The notes: generated from the letters alone by a model not told the origin. A stretch of DNA of 64,000 bases from Pseudomonas neustonica (GCF_003797945.1 NZ_RKKU01000010.1:1-64000), one strand, 5' to 3'; positions 17,188 to 27,642 are shown, numbered from the stretch's first letter. A program made the numbers and translations.

Positions 17188-17652
17188 TTAACCAATACGC
17201 CCGGTTGCCAGCCAAGCCACGATCAGACTTAAGATAACCACGATACTGAGCGGTTTACGCAGCGCAGGATACCACACCGGTGCCAGACCATGCCGTACAG
17301 CCCATAGATCAGCAAAATACAAGGTCGCAAAGGCGACGAAAAACACCGGCAAAGCCAGGTTAATCGGCAAACTCAATCCCACCCACCCCAGCAGCGGCGG
17401 CACAACCGATAACGCCAGCTGGATCGGCGCCTTACTGCTGTGCTCGTCCGCACGCATCGCCAACCCCCAGTGAATCGCGCCCATAAAAGCCAGAATCAAC
17501 GCGGCATAGGCGAGCAACTCCTCCAATACCCGCTCACGCCATGCTTCCGGCGTCACCCATAAACCAAGGGCACCAGTGATAAAGGGAATCAAGCCAGCCA
17601 AGCCCAATCCGAGAGCCAGCTTCGGTGGCCGTGTCGCGCTGAAAGGATGCAT
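17188..17652 (-). CDS. DUF3429 membrane protein
   Basis: A 154-residue protein with five membrane helices, matching the DUF3429 pattern (YAALILAFMGAIHWGLAM and SVVPPLLGWVGL). Family function is unknown. It lies between the tgpA operon and the unknown membrane protein, all on the minus strand. Confidence 0.85.
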   Translation of the reverse strand: MHPFSATRPPKLALGLGLAGLIPFITGALGLWVTPEAWRERVLEELLAYAALILAFMGAIHWGLAMRADEHSSKAPIQLALSVVPPLLGWVGLSLPINLALPVFFVAFATLYFADLWAVRHGLAPVWYPALRKPLSIVVILSLIVAWLATGRIG

Positions 17653-17700
17653 GCCTACTCCATAGGTCCTGTTAACGCGCCAGCAAGACGCAAAGCTGAA

Positions 17701-19761
17701 TTATAGGGGCTTATCGGAATGGGACAATGGCTGATCAGCCAGTAACTCACTAGCCGCCGCTGGTCGCTTGCGAGGCAACGCCTTTATCAACGCCTTTAAC
17801 CGCGCTTGCAGGCGCTGCTGATCTTCACCAGAGCCAGAGCCAGAGGCAAGCGCGGCATAAGACTGCCGCACAAATTCATCGAAGAAGCCATCTATCGCAC
17901 TACGTTGCCACGGCAAAGCCAATTGCAGACGTTGCTGCCAGTCCCGCGGGCCCTCACCCGGCAGTGCCTGCAAGCGCAGCCGTGCCAGTCGTTGATCCAA
18001 GCGCACCCAGGCGCGTTGCTGGGCACTACCACTCTGGCGTTGCGGGCGTAACCACCACAAGGCTTGCAACAGCATGATCGCGCCTGCGATTGCCAGCACA
18101 ACCACACCGATCCGCTGCCAGTCTGTGGTACCCAGCCAGCGGCGGAACAGCCCCATCTGTTGCTCGCTCTTGAAATTCAGCACCCGCAACTGCCATTGAT
18201 AGTTAATGTTATCCCAGGCCAGGCGCGCTTCATTGAGCCAGGCTACATCGCGGTACCGCGAGCCGGAAAGAAAGGCGTCCTGCAGGAAGCTACCTTCGCC
18301 TCGTACTGCTTCTTCCAGGCCCATTTCTATCCGCTCGGGTGCTACCTGGAAGGTAGGATCAACCGAAACCCAGCCACGCCCTTGCAGCCAAACCTCTACC
18401 CAGGCGTGGGCGTCAAACTGATGTACCAGAACATAGCTCCCGCGCGTATTGATCTCGCCGCCCTGATAGCCCGCAACAACCCGCGCCGGTATACCCGCAG
18501 CGCGCAGAACAAAGGTCATGGCGCCCGCGTAGTGTTCACAGAAGCCGCGGCGAGTATCGAAGAGAAACTCGTCGTTACTGTGCTGCCCCAATGGGGTCGG
18601 GTTGAGCGTGTAAAAGAATGGCTGTTGATTGAAATAACCAAGCAGCGCCTGCACCAACTGCGCATCGTCGGCATGCTGCTGGCGGAGCTCCTGGGCCCAC
18701 TTGCGCGCACGCGGATCACCTTGTTTGGGCAGCGCCAGCTGTCGATCACGCTCCAGCTGGCTCAGTAGCTGCGGCTGTAATGCTGCGCTCGGGTAAGACC
18801 GAGCAGCGTAACCAAAGGTGCTATTCAGCGGTGCAATCGACCGCAGGGTGAAGTCTTGCATACGGCGCAGCGCAGGTTCTTCGGTGACCGCGCCAGCCAG
18901 ACTGAACACCCAGTGTTGGCCACTCGCACCGGCAACCACGCGATAGTCAATAAACTCACCCGAGGTATCCAGCTCAGGTGCAGGCAGGTTATTAAGCAAG
19001 CGATCCTGCGACCAGCTACGCCCATCAAAACGGCTAAAGGTCATGGCTCGCCAGTAGAGCGTGCGAAGTGGCGGAATATCACCTTCGAAGCTGGCGCGAA
19101 ATGCCAGCTCTGGCGAGCGCGCAAGATTGGCAATGTCGGCTGGTGACATGCTATCCGACAGGCCGGTGCGGGCCGTACCGCCCGGCATATTGACCGACCA
19201 CAGCGGCTCCAGGCGCGGGAAGAAGATGAACAGCACCAGCAATAACGGGATAGCTTGCAACAGCATCACCCCCGCGCTGCGCAACGCGCGAATGGGGTCA
19301 TTGCGACCCGAACTCTGCTGCAGACCAACCAGTGCAGCCACCAACACCAGCAAAGGAATGCACTGATACAGGGTTAACGGTATCCCTTGATCAAATAGAA
19401 AGGCCGTAGCCAGAATAAAAAAGCCAAGATAGACCACGACCAGGGCGTCGCGTGGGTTGCGCATTTCCAGTAACTTGAGCATGAACAGCAGCAGCAGAAA
19501 CATGACCGTGGCATCCAGCCCGATCAAGGTGCCCTGTGCAAAGAACACCCCCAACAGGATCAACACCAGCGCCATGCTTTTGACCAGCGTCCCTGGATAA
19601 CGCCAGCGCATGCGTTGAATTTGCACCCGCCAAAGCGCGCAGCCGATCCACATCAGCGCGACCCACCAGGGCAGGCGCGGCAAATGCGGTAACAGCACGA
19701 CTACCTGCGCCGTCAGCAGCCAGGCCAGACTGTTGCGCGGGATAAGCCCGGCGGCACTCAT
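17701..19761 (-). CDS. tgpA: transglutaminase-like membrane protein TgpA
   Basis: This 686-residue inner-membrane protein has about six N-terminal helices (DUF3488 region, 1-190), a periplasmic transglutaminase-like domain, another helix near 555-572 and a cytoplasmic DUF4129-type tail. The catalytic triad is visible: Cys in RRGFCEHYAGAM, His in DAHAWVEVW and Asp in WVSVDPT. The P. aeruginosa homologue (PA2873) is needed for viability. The start overlaps the DUF58 stop by 4 bp (ATGA), so it is the third gene of a MoxR-DUF58-TgpA operon. Confidence 0.95.
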   Translation of the reverse strand: MSAAGLIPRNSLAWLLTAQVVVLLPHLPRLPWWVALMWIGCALWRVQIQRMRWRYPGTLVKSMALVLILLGVFFAQGTLIGLDATVMFLLLLFMLKLLEMRNPRDALVVVYLGFFILATAFLFDQGIPLTLYQCIPLLVLVAALVGLQQSSGRNDPIRALRSAGVMLLQAIPLLLVLFIFFPRLEPLWSVNMPGGTARTGLSDSMSPADIANLARSPELAFRASFEGDIPPLRTLYWRAMTFSRFDGRSWSQDRLLNNLPAPELDTSGEFIDYRVVAGASGQHWVFSLAGAVTEEPALRRMQDFTLRSIAPLNSTFGYAARSYPSAALQPQLLSQLERDRQLALPKQGDPRARKWAQELRQQHADDAQLVQALLGYFNQQPFFYTLNPTPLGQHSNDEFLFDTRRGFCEHYAGAMTFVLRAAGIPARVVAGYQGGEINTRGSYVLVHQFDAHAWVEVWLQGRGWVSVDPTFQVAPERIEMGLEEAVRGEGSFLQDAFLSGSRYRDVAWLNEARLAWDNINYQWQLRVLNFKSEQQMGLFRRWLGTTDWQRIGVVVLAIAGAIMLLQALWWLRPQRQSGSAQQRAWVRLDQRLARLRLQALPGEGPRDWQQRLQLALPWQRSAIDGFFDEFVRQSYAALASGSGSGEDQQRLQARLKALIKALPRKRPAAASELLADQPLSHSDKPL

Positions 19762-20732
19762 GCGTCCTCCTCCAGCCCATACAAGGCCAGGGCGCGCAGA
19801 CAGACATCGCGGTGCGACTCACCCAATGCAGGCGCCAATCTGAGCCCCGGCAAAGCCAACCCATAGGGCCGCCCGGCTGCTTCCAACGTCAATATCCAGC
19901 CTGTTAGCATGCCCAGACGCTGCTCCAGATCGCTTCCGGCAGTCTGCTCCAGATCCAGCCACTGGCTCTGCTGCTGTGGCTCGGCAAAGATCTTGCTGTG
20001 CAGCCCCTGACCGCGCGAGTAGGCTCGCCAGTCCAGGCGTCGCCGCGAGTCTCCGGGACGATAGGCACGTAGTCCCTGAAAGTCATCCACTCCCTCGGCC
20101 AATGGCGCTTGCTGGGCCTCGTCCTGCCCCTTACCACTGCGATGCACAGGCAGCGGCGCCTTGATTGGGCGCGGATACACCAACACCCGCCAATTCAGAT
20201 CAAGCAAACTCCAGGCAACGAAGCAACCCAAAGGGAAACGGGTTTCAATACGCAACCGCTCAGGCTGCAACCAGCCCCGTCGCGCCGTTGGGTAATAGAG
20301 CGTTGCGGCAGTCTCGCCGTCAGCAGGCACGTCCAGCTGCTGTGGCACGACCTGTGGCCAACTTAGTTTGAGCGCCTGTCGCTCGCGCCTTGGGCTCTGC
20401 AATAACAGCCCCAAGGGCACCTGCTCCCCGGCAAACACCGGACGTCCACCGGTGGCGCGTAAACTGATCCCCGCGAGATTGCGATAGCTATGATGCAGCA
20501 CTACCCAGAACAGGCTGAGTAACAGGAAGGTTAGTCCGTACACCAGACTATTTTGGTAATTGATTGCCCCCACCAGCAAGATCGCCAGCAACAGCAAAAA
20601 TCCCAAGCCTGCCCGGCTTGGCAAGATAAAGATGCGGCGGTGATCCAGGCTGATCTGCTGTGCCGCCGGAATGCGGCGCTTGAGCCAGCGCTGATGCAGT
20701 GCGCGGGCACGCACTCGCCAGGCCTTGCTCAC
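19758..20732 (-). CDS. DUF58 domain protein of the moxR-tgpA operon
   Basis: I start it at GTG 20732, which overlaps the MoxR stop as GTGA, giving 324 residues; a TTG at 20759 lies inside moxR. Two membrane helices (~42-90) are followed by the DUF58 domain with the signature VDDFQGLRAYRPGDSRRRLDWRAYSRGQ. DUF58 proteins travel with MoxR ATPases and may be chaperone clients or substrate adaptors. It corresponds to PA2874. Confidence 0.93.
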   Translation of the reverse strand: MSKAWRVRARALHQRWLKRRIPAAQQISLDHRRIFILPSRAGLGFLLLLAILLVGAINYQNSLVYGLTFLLLSLFWVVLHHSYRNLAGISLRATGGRPVFAGEQVPLGLLLQSPRRERQALKLSWPQVVPQQLDVPADGETAATLYYPTARRGWLQPERLRIETRFPLGCFVAWSLLDLNWRVLVYPRPIKAPLPVHRSGKGQDEAQQAPLAEGVDDFQGLRAYRPGDSRRRLDWRAYSRGQGLHSKIFAEPQQQSQWLDLEQTAGSDLEQRLGMLTGWILTLEAAGRPYGLALPGLRLAPALGESHRDVCLRALALYGLEEDA

Positions 20733-21652
20733 ACCGCAGGCACTTCGTTGAGCAGCCAAAGCGCCAGGCTATCACCGCCATGACCGGTCGGATCGCTGGC
20801 CGCGCGCAAACGATGGCTGACAACCGATGGCAAGACCGCCTGTACATCCTCCGGAATCACATAACTACGCTGCTCAAGCATGGCCCACGCGCGGGCAGCA
20901 GCCAGCAAACCAAGACTGGCGCGGGGCGACAGCCCCCAAGCACAGACATCACTGTTACGGGTGTGATTGACCAACCGCAGAATGTAATCCACCAGTGCCT
21001 CACTGGCGTTGACCTGCGGCACCAGGCTCTGCAATCGGCGCAACTCATCACGATTGAGCAGCGCCTCTACCCGATCCAGACGCACCCGGCGATCATCACC
21101 CAGCAACAGACTCTTTTCTGCCTTTTCACTCGGATAGCCCAATGAAAGGCGCATTAAAAAGCGATCCAGTTGTGATTCGGGCAGGGCAAAGGTGCCGCCC
21201 TGAGATACCGGATTCTGGGTGGCAATCACAAAGAACGGATCTGATAACGCACGCGTGGCGCCATCGACGGTAACCTGGCCTTCCTCCATCGCCTCCAGCA
21301 ACGCGCTCTGGCTTTTGGGTGTCGCCCGGTTGATTTCATCCGCCAGCACCAACTCGGCAAAAATCGGCCCCGGGTGAAATACAAACTGACCTGTATTGCG
21401 GTCAAATACGGAGGTGCCAAGAATATCGCCCGGCAGCAAATCACTGGTGAACTGAATACGCTGGTAGCTCATGCCCATTACCGAGGCCAGTGCCTGCGAC
21501 AAGGTGGTCTTGCCCATCCCCGGCAGATCCTCAATCAGCAAATGCCCTTTGGCCAGGATGCACGTCAAAGCCAGCTTGACCGCGCGGGATTTGCCCAGCA
21601 ATACCTGATCGATCGAGTCCTGTGCCGCTTTCAACGCATCCTTCATGCTCAC
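20729..21652 (-). CDS. MoxR-type AAA+ ATPase
   Basis: A 307-residue cytoplasmic AAA+ chaperone-like ATPase. Walker A is DLPGMGKTT (~43-51), Walker B is ELVLADEINRA, sensor 1 is FFVIATQNPV, and the arginine-finger region is ESQLDRFLMRLSLGYP. First gene of the moxR-DUF58-tgpA operon, equivalent to PA2875. MoxR proteins assist metal-cofactor insertion or assembly of partner complexes; the target here is probably the DUF58/TgpA pair. Confidence 0.95.
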   Translation of the reverse strand: MSMKDALKAAQDSIDQVLLGKSRAVKLALTCILAKGHLLIEDLPGMGKTTLSQALASVMGMSYQRIQFTSDLLPGDILGTSVFDRNTGQFVFHPGPIFAELVLADEINRATPKSQSALLEAMEEGQVTVDGATRALSDPFFVIATQNPVSQGGTFALPESQLDRFLMRLSLGYPSEKAEKSLLLGDDRRVRLDRVEALLNRDELRRLQSLVPQVNASEALVDYILRLVNHTRNSDVCAWGLSPRASLGLLAAARAWAMLEQRSYVIPEDVQAVLPSVVSHRLRAASDPTGHGGDSLALWLLNEVPAV

Positions 21653-21767
21653 CTCTTCTCCGGGTTACTATCCCATGGTAGGTGTAAGCGTCGCGCCGTG
21701 AAAGCCAAATGCAATGGCTTGTAACAGCTTGCGCGTCGCCAACTCATTCAACAGCGAGGGTCTCAGC

Positions 21768-22676
21768 ATGTTGCTCCGTCCGCTTTCTCTGCTACTGACT
21801 ACTCTTTTGGCTGGCTGCTCGGCATTATCGCCCGTCAACTGGCTAGTACCCGATGAAGGATATGAGCAGCTTGAGACTCAAGCTTACGGCGACTTGCCGC
21901 GCCAGCAGCTCGACATCTATCTGCCACAGAAGCTGGCATCTCAAGCACCTGTAGTGGTGTTCTATTATGGCGGCAGCTGGCGCAATGGCGAGCGCGCCAG
22001 CTACCGCTTTGTCGCTCAGGCGTTGGCCAGCCGCGGCATCATTACGGTGATCCCCGACTATCGTTTATTCCCGGAGGTACGCTACCCGGACTTTCTGCGC
22101 GACAGTGCCAAGGCATTGGCCTGGGTAAAAGCCCATCAGACTGACTGGCAAAAGCAACCAGGACCGCTGTTTATCATGGGGCACAGCGCTGGAGCCTACA
22201 ATGCAGCGATGCTCGCGTTGGACCCACGCTGGCTGAAGCAGCAAGACCTCAGTCCGGATATGCTGAGCGGCTGGATCGGTCTGGCTGGCCCCTATGACTT
22301 TCTTCCGATCCGTAACCCCGACGTACGACCGGTGTTCTATCACCCGGTCACACCGGTTGATTCACAGCCACTGTTTCACGCACAGCCAGGCAGCCCGCCG
22401 GCGCTGCTACTAGCGGGTAGCGAGGATGACCTGGTAGACCCAAAGCGCAATACCGAGCAACTTGCGCAGGCTCTGGCAGAACAGAAGGTCTCAGTAGACA
22501 GTGAGATATTAAGCGGGCTGGGGCATATAAAGATATTGCTTACACTGGCAGCGCCCTTTCAGGATTGGGCACCGGTGATTCAACGCATCAGCTGCTTCGT
22601 TGACACTCAGGCAGACGCTGCTAATGCCAGGCCTGCACCGAGAGACTGCCCGCCCAGCGGCCGGGGGGCCATGTAA
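21768..22676 (+). CDS. alpha/beta hydrolase lipoprotein (esterase-like)
   Basis: A 302-residue protein starting at ATG 21768 behind GCGAGGG. The signal peptide ends TLLAGC (lipobox). The fold has YYGGSW (oxyanion HGG-like motif), nucleophile elbow GHSAG, acidic residue in GSEDDLVD, and catalytic His in GLGHIKIL. This is the HSL/BD-FAE-like group of carboxylesterases. It is divergent from moxR. Substrate unknown; its location on the outer membrane or periplasmic face is inferred from the lipobox. Confidence 0.85.
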   Translation: MLLRPLSLLLTTLLAGCSALSPVNWLVPDEGYEQLETQAYGDLPRQQLDIYLPQKLASQAPVVVFYYGGSWRNGERASYRFVAQALASRGIITVIPDYRLFPEVRYPDFLRDSAKALAWVKAHQTDWQKQPGPLFIMGHSAGAYNAAMLALDPRWLKQQDLSPDMLSGWIGLAGPYDFLPIRNPDVRPVFYHPVTPVDSQPLFHAQPGSPPALLLAGSEDDLVDPKRNTEQLAQALAEQKVSVDSEILSGLGHIKILLTLAAPFQDWAPVIQRISCFVDTQADAANARPAPRDCPPSGRGAM

Positions 22677-22755
22677 TACAAATCACCCGCACTGCTCTCG
22701 CTCGCAGGGTAAGTCCGTGGCGAGCGCCTGAGCTTTATCAGCCAGGCGCACAAGC

Positions 22756-23226
22756 CTATTCGGCTACCTGACTCACCTGCTGGTAAGCCTGCGTGCCCCA
22801 AAGCGGGACGGTTGAAAGGCTGTGTTTAAAGCTGCCTGATGTTTCTTTGGTGGAGTAAGAAAGATACATCAGCGTCTGATTGGCGGGATCAAAGATGCGT
22901 CGCACCTTCATGGTCTTGAAAAATACGCTCTTGGATTTACGAAAGACGATCTCACCTGAATCGCTGCGATCAATTTGCGCTATCATCTCTGGCGTAATCT
23001 CGCCCGTCTGGCGGCAGGATATGGCGCTATCGCTCGGATCAGAAAAGCTCAGGTTGGCTTCAACCGAAGCAATGTGACAGGTGACCCCGGTTACCACCGG
23101 ATCGACCATCGAGTTGAGTTTGATGTCCTTGAGCGTAAACACCCCCAGTGATACATCACCTACTTCGTTATCAGAACAACCGGTAAGCAAAGCCAGTACA
23201 CCGGCAGCCACGAGTAGCTTCTTCAT
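22756..23226 (-). CDS. creA: CreA family protein
   Basis: This 156-residue secreted protein has a signal ending ALLTGC, so probably a lipoprotein. The family sequence includes VGDVSLGVFTLKDIKLNSMVDPVVTGVTCHI, a second Cys in AISCRQTGEI, and VFFKTMKVRRIFDP. The ATG at 23226 is preceded by AGGGAG and is preferred over the GTG at 23232. CreA is widely conserved but its role is unknown; no creBCD genes are adjacent. Confidence 0.9.
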   Translation of the reverse strand: MKKLLVAAGVLALLTGCSDNEVGDVSLGVFTLKDIKLNSMVDPVVTGVTCHIASVEANLSFSDPSDSAISCRQTGEITPEMIAQIDRSDSGEIVFRKSKSVFFKTMKVRRIFDPANQTLMYLSYSTKETSGSFKHSLSTVPLWGTQAYQQVSQVAE

Positions 23227-23396
23227 TATCACTCCCTGTTTTAATCGTCAGATTTATTCCAGACATTTTTCAATTCCAGACATTGGAACAGGATGTCTTT
23301 TATAAGTTGCATACGTCGACAGCAGGCACGACAAGGGGCCCAATCAATCCGACTTTTGCCCCGTTCGCTGACGGCCCTTGTGCAACCTGAAATAAA

Positions 23397-23431
23397 AAAG
23401 CTGCGCTCCCGGAACACAGGAGCGCAGCTTT
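23397..23431. terminator. bidirectional intrinsic terminator after the urease operon
   Basis: A 13-bp stem AAAGCTGCGCTCC / GGAGCGCAGCTTT encloses a 9-nt loop. It is followed by TTTTTTATT on the minus strand (20 bp past the hupE stop) and by GTTTTTAG on the plus strand. It ends the leftward urease transcript. Confidence 0.9.
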
Positions 23432-23450
23432 GTTTTTAGCCAGGTAGCGC

Positions 23451-24035
23451 TTACATGCTTAGCGCCATGCTAACACCCGCCATACTAATCAGCGCGCCCA
23501 GTACCTGAACCGCGCGCTGCCAGTGACGCGCCTGCAGCCACTGACCGCCGAGCAGACCCAAGCCGTGCAGCGCAGCCGTGGCAAATGCAAAACCAAGGGC
23601 ATAAGTCGCTGCCCCTGCAGCGGCCGGCATCTCTGCACCATGTGCATAACCATGGAACAGGGCAAAGCCGCTGACCAGCAGCGCGGCTGGCACCGTAGCG
23701 CCGCTACGCGCAAAGATCAGCAACATGCCCAGCACAATCACCGAGGCGACAATGCCCAACTCAACGCCCGGCAGGTGCATGCCTGCGATCGCCACACTGC
23801 CACCCAGCACCATGATCGACACAAAGAGCACCGGCAGTAACCAGCGCGCAGTTCCACCCAGCTTGGCGGCACAGAGACCAACAGCCACCATCGCCAACAG
23901 GTGATCCAGACCAAAAAGCGGATGGCTCAAACCGCTGACCAGGCCTGACGTGCCATGACCAGGGTGCGCGAACGCCATAGACGGTAAGAGTACCAGGCCG
24001 GCGGCAAAGGCGAGATTAGTACGAAGTGAAGACAT
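23451..24035 (-). CDS. ureJ: HupE/UreJ nickel-permease-like protein
   Basis: A 195-residue membrane protein starting at ATG 24035, one base beyond the ureG stop. The signal-like first helix ends at AFA, followed by the family motif HPGHGTSGLVSGLSHPLFGLDHLLAMVAVGL, whose histidines and Asp form a metal site. A second motif is FALFHGYAHGAEMP. HupE/UreJ proteins import nickel (or cobalt) for urease or hydrogenase; with urease genes upstream, nickel supply to urease is the obvious role. Last gene of the operon. Confidence 0.93.
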   Translation of the reverse strand: MSSLRTNLAFAAGLVLLPSMAFAHPGHGTSGLVSGLSHPLFGLDHLLAMVAVGLCAAKLGGTARWLLPVLFVSIMVLGGSVAIAGMHLPGVELGIVASVIVLGMLLIFARSGATVPAALLVSGFALFHGYAHGAEMPAAAGAATYALGFAFATAALHGLGLLGGQWLQARHWQRAVQVLGALISMAGVSMALSM

Positions 24036-24036
24036 G

Positions 24037-24684
24037 TCAGGCTCCTTGTTGGGTTTTGTCGGTGTCCGGCAGCGCCTTGAGCATGCCCTGGCGAACGATA
24101 AATTCAATGATATCTTCCACACCCTGACCACTTTTCAGGTTGGAGAAAACGAAAGGACGCTCACCGCGCATTTTTTTGGCATCACGATCCATTACCCCCA
24201 AATCGGCCCCCACCAGCGGCGCCAAATCGGTCTTGTTGATGATCAGCAGATCGGAACGGGTGATGCCCGGCCCCCCCTTGCGCGGAATCTTGTCACCAGC
24301 CGATACATCAATCACATAGAGCGTCAGGTCAGAGAGCTCGGGGCTGAAAGTGGCCGCCAGGTTGTCACCGCCACTTTCGACCAGCACCAGCTCCATTTCC
24401 GGATGCGTTTGCTGCAATTCGGCAATGGCGGCCAGGTTCATTGAGGCATCTTCGCGGATCGCGGTGTGCGGGCAGCCGCCGGTTTCCACCCCAAGAATGC
24501 GGTCTTCCGGCAATGCGTCATGGCGCAGCAGAAAGTCGGCGTCTTCGCGGGTATAAATGTCGTTGGTGATCACGCCCAGGTTGTAGTGCGGGTACAGGCG
24601 CTCGCACAGGATACGCACCAGGGCAGTCTTGCCGGACCCAACCGGTCCGCCGATGCCTACGCGCAAAGCAGGTCTGGTAGTCAT
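24037..24684 (-). CDS. ureG: urease accessory GTPase UreG
   Basis: This 215-residue SIMIBI GTPase delivers nickel to the UreABC apoenzyme with UreD and UreF. The P-loop is [11 protein letters not shown] (~11-21). The Ni/Zn site CPH is in [17 protein letters not shown], and the guanine-specificity motif is NKTDLAP. The length is standard. Confidence 0.97.
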   Translation of the reverse strand: MTTRPALRVGIGGPVGSGKTALVRILCERLYPHYNLGVITNDIYTREDADFLLRHDALPEDRILGVETGGCPHTAIREDASMNLAAIAELQQTHPEMELVLVESGGDNLAATFSPELSDLTLYVIDVSAGDKIPRKGGPGITRSDLLIINKTDLAPLVGADLGVMDRDAKKMRGERPFVFSNLKSGQGVEDIIEFIVRQGMLKALPDTDKTQQGA

Positions 24685-24697
24685 GGATTAAAGCTCC

Positions 24698-25369
24698 TTA
24701 TGATCGAAACAATCGGGTGTATTGGTGTTCATGCCGCGCACTGGCAAAGGCCAGCCCCGGCAAACCGGCGCCCAGCTCATCGCTTGGCAGATCGCGCGCT
24801 ATTTCAATAACAGCGGGCAGGCTCGGCAAAATACGGTCAAGCAGCCGCTGGGCATCGGTCTGCCCCAGCGGAATCAATTTGGTTGCGGCGCCCACCTGAT
24901 TTTCCAGCCAGCTCCAGAGCGCGCCTAGTGCTAGCGCATGGGCGCCGGTGTGCCAGTGCTGCCCTGCCATGGCCAGGCCGGTCATCAAGGCCAAGGGCTC
25001 GCCCGTTGGCCACTCCTGCGCCGCTGGCACGCCCAGCGAGCACATCAGCCGCAACAGAGCACCGCCCTGCTGACTGTCTTCCAGATAAAGTTCCGCTGTC
25101 TCGCGATTGGCCAGCAACCAGTCATTCCAGGAAAACAGCGCACCGTCATCAGCTCGTTCCAGCGCTTCGTACTGCCGCAGCAGCACCGGTATATCCAGCC
25201 GCGCCAGCGAATGCTCAAGCAGACCACCCAACCAGCCGGCGGCACTGTCGATGTCTGTCACCCAGCCCTGCTCGATGGCATATTCCAGACCTTGCGAATA
25301 GGCGTAACCACCAATCGGCAAAGCCGGACTGGCCAACTGCAATACCCGCAGCAGTGCCAGATCCGTCAT
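24698..25369 (-). CDS. ureF: urease accessory protein UreF
   Basis: A 223-residue all-helical protein that bridges UreD and UreG as a GTPase-gating factor. Family features include LASPALPIGGYAYSQGLEYAIEQGWV near the N-terminus. I chose the ATG at 25369, with GAGG upstream, over the ATG at 25393, which overlaps ureE. Confidence 0.95.
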   Translation of the reverse strand: MTDLALLRVLQLASPALPIGGYAYSQGLEYAIEQGWVTDIDSAAGWLGGLLEHSLARLDIPVLLRQYEALERADDGALFSWNDWLLANRETAELYLEDSQQGGALLRLMCSLGVPAAQEWPTGEPLALMTGLAMAGQHWHTGAHALALGALWSWLENQVGAATKLIPLGQTDAQRLLDRILPSLPAVIEIARDLPSDELGAGLPGLAFASARHEHQYTRLFRS

Positions 25370-25379
25370 GACTCTGGCC

Positions 25380-25865
25380 TCAGCCACGATCATGACCTGC
25401 CAGACGCAGGAAAGGTGCGGCGGGTGTGGCCACGCTGTGACTGTGGTTGTGATACGCGCCGGACTCTGGATTGAACGGCGCAGTAATCTGCTCTATCTCC
25501 ATGCCAAAGCCGCGCAGCATGGCATCGAGCACGTGATCACAGAGATAGCGCAACTCGTTGGCACGTACCTCCAACGCTACATGGCGGTTCCCCATGTGAT
25601 AGGCGGCGCGGGCCAGCAACAGCGCATCATCGCAATGCACGCGCGAGAGCTGTTCTGGCGCAGCGCTGATCATCAATACGCTGCCGTCATTACACTGCAA
25701 TCGCTCGCCCTGCGCCAATACCCGGCCACGCGGCAGAAACAGGCCCACTTCAAGGCCGCCTTCAGTCTCGGCGCGCAAGCGGCTGCGGGTGCGCAGTTCA
25801 TACGACAGCTCCAGCACATGATCGTGGCCGCCCTCGCCCTCTAGCCATTCATGACATTCCAGCAT
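25380..25865 (-). CDS. ureE: urease accessory nickel chaperone UreE
   Basis: A 161-residue metallochaperone. The C-terminal domain carries YHMGNRHVALEV, with the conserved nickel-binding His. The tail is only modestly His-rich (YHNHSHS), unlike the long polyhistidine tails of some UreE proteins. It lies between ureC and ureF in the operon. Confidence 0.95.
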   Translation of the reverse strand: MLECHEWLEGEGGHDHVLELSYELRTRSRLRAETEGGLEVGLFLPRGRVLAQGERLQCNDGSVLMISAAPEQLSRVHCDDALLLARAAYHMGNRHVALEVRANELRYLCDHVLDAMLRGFGMEIEQITAPFNPESGAYHNHSHSVATPAAPFLRLAGHDRG

Positions 25866-25916
25866 TCAGTCCTCCTAAAACATAAAATCCACAACAGACA
25901 ACGCAACGCTGCCTGA

Positions 25917-27617
25917 TCAAAATAAGTAGTAGCGCTGCGCCAATGGCAAGTCAGTAGCCGGCTCGCACAGCAGCTCGACACCATCGGCCTTGACCACATA
26001 GGTCTGCGGATCAACGCTGATGTCTGGCTGATAGTCGTTGAGCTTCATGTCGGCCTTGCTGATGGTGCGGGTATTGCGTACCGCTTCCAGTCGGCGGCTC
26101 AAGCCCAGCTTGTCAGCGATACCAGCATCAATCGCCGCCTTGGACACAAAGGTCACGCAGGTACTGTCCATGCCTTTACCAAAAGCGCCGAACATCGGCC
26201 GGTAATGTACTGGCTGCGGGGTCGGGATCGAGGCATTGGGATCGCCCATGGGCGCTGCAGCAATAGAGCCACCCTTTAGAATGAGGCTGGGCTTGGTACC
26301 AAAAAACGCAGGTTTCCACAAAACCAGATCAGCCAGCTTGCCAACTTCGATCGACCCCACTACATCCGACAAGCCCATCGTGATCGCCGGGTTGATGGTG
26401 TACTTGGCGATATAGCGTTTGGCGCGCGCATTATCGGACCAGTCATCATCACCGTCGAGCGGTCCACGTTGCACCTTCATTTTGTGCGCAGTCTGCCAGG
26501 TGCGGGTAATCACCTCACCAACGCGGCCCATAGCCTGAGAGTCCGACGAGATCATGCAGAAGGCGCCCAGGTCATGCAGGATGTCTTCGGCGGCGATCGT
26601 CTCGCGGCGGATGCGCGAGTCAGCGAAAGCCACATCTTCAGCGATCGCTGGGTCCAGGTGATGGCAGACCATCAGCATGTCCAGATGCTCGTCAACGGTA
26701 TTGATGGTGTAAGGCCGCGTCGGGTTAGTCGACGATGGCAAGACGTTGGACTCACCACAGGCCTTGATGATATCCGGGGCGTGACCGCCGCCCGCGCCTT
26801 CGGTGTGATAGGTATGAATCACCCGGCCCTTGATAGCCGCCAGGGTATCTTCAACAAAGCCTGACTCGTTCAGGGTGTCAGTGTGAATAGCCACCTGCAC
26901 GTCATAAACGTCGGCTACGCTCAGGCAACAGTCGATAGCCGCCGGTGTGGTACCCCAGTCCTCGTGCAACTTGAGACCCATCGCGCCAGCCTCAATCTGC
27001 TCTTCCAACGCGTCTGGCAGGCTGGCATTACCCTTGCCCAGAAAACCCAGGTTCATCGGAAAGCACTCAGCCGATTGCAACATCTTGCCGATGTGCCAGG
27101 CACCCGGCGTACAGGTGGTGGCATTGGTGCCGGTAGCCGGACCAGTACCACCGCCAATCATGGTGGTGACACCCGACATCAGCGCCTCTTCAATCTGCTG
27201 CGGGCAGATAAAGTGAATGTGCGCGTCAATACCACCGGCGGTAAGGATCATGCCTTCGCCGGCAATAATTTCGGTACAGGGCCCGATAATGATGTCGATA
27301 CCGGGTTGAATGTCCGGGTTACCCGCTTTGCCGATGGCCTGAATGTTGCCATCCTTGAGCGCCACGTCGGCCTTGATTACACCCCACCAATCGAGAATCA
27401 GGGCATTGGTAATAACCGTATCCGGGGTATCCGTGCGGGTACGCTGGCTCTGGCCCATGCCATCACGAATCACCTTGCCGCCGCCAAATTTCACTTCCTC
27501 GCCGTAGCGGGTCATGTCCTTTTCTACGCTGATCCAGAGTTCGGTATCGCCCAGGCGTACCCGGTCTCCGGTCGTCGGGCCATACATTTCGGCATAGGCC
27601 TGTCTGCTGATTTCCAT
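25917..27617 (-). CDS. ureC: urease subunit alpha
   Basis: The 566-residue catalytic subunit hydrolyses urea to ammonia and carbamate at a dinickel centre. Visible active-site elements are HIH in [14 protein letters not shown], the carbamylated Lys in [11 protein letters not shown], Ni-ligand histidines in [11 protein letters not shown] and [13 protein letters not shown], the mobile-flap Cys in MVCHHLDP, and Asp in SSDSQAMGR. All key residues are present, so it should be active. It follows ureB with a 25-bp gap. Confidence 0.98.
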   Translation of the reverse strand: MEISRQAYAEMYGPTTGDRVRLGDTELWISVEKDMTRYGEEVKFGGGKVIRDGMGQSQRTRTDTPDTVITNALILDWWGVIKADVALKDGNIQAIGKAGNPDIQPGIDIIIGPCTEIIAGEGMILTAGGIDAHIHFICPQQIEEALMSGVTTMIGGGTGPATGTNATTCTPGAWHIGKMLQSAECFPMNLGFLGKGNASLPDALEEQIEAGAMGLKLHEDWGTTPAAIDCCLSVADVYDVQVAIHTDTLNESGFVEDTLAAIKGRVIHTYHTEGAGGGHAPDIIKACGESNVLPSSTNPTRPYTINTVDEHLDMLMVCHHLDPAIAEDVAFADSRIRRETIAAEDILHDLGAFCMISSDSQAMGRVGEVITRTWQTAHKMKVQRGPLDGDDDWSDNARAKRYIAKYTINPAITMGLSDVVGSIEVGKLADLVLWKPAFFGTKPSLILKGGSIAAAPMGDPNASIPTPQPVHYRPMFGAFGKGMDSTCVTFVSKAAIDAGIADKLGLSRRLEAVRNTRTISKADMKLNDYQPDISVDPQTYVVKADGVELLCEPATDLPLAQRYYLF

Positions 27618-27642
27618 TTGTCGCTCCTGTCAAAACCCGGTT

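Noticed and set aside
23451-24131. Longer start for the hupE/ureJ gene
   Set aside because: The extension overlaps ureG for 95 bp and lacks signal-peptide character; the ATG at 24035 directly follows the ureG stop and begins a proper signal sequence.
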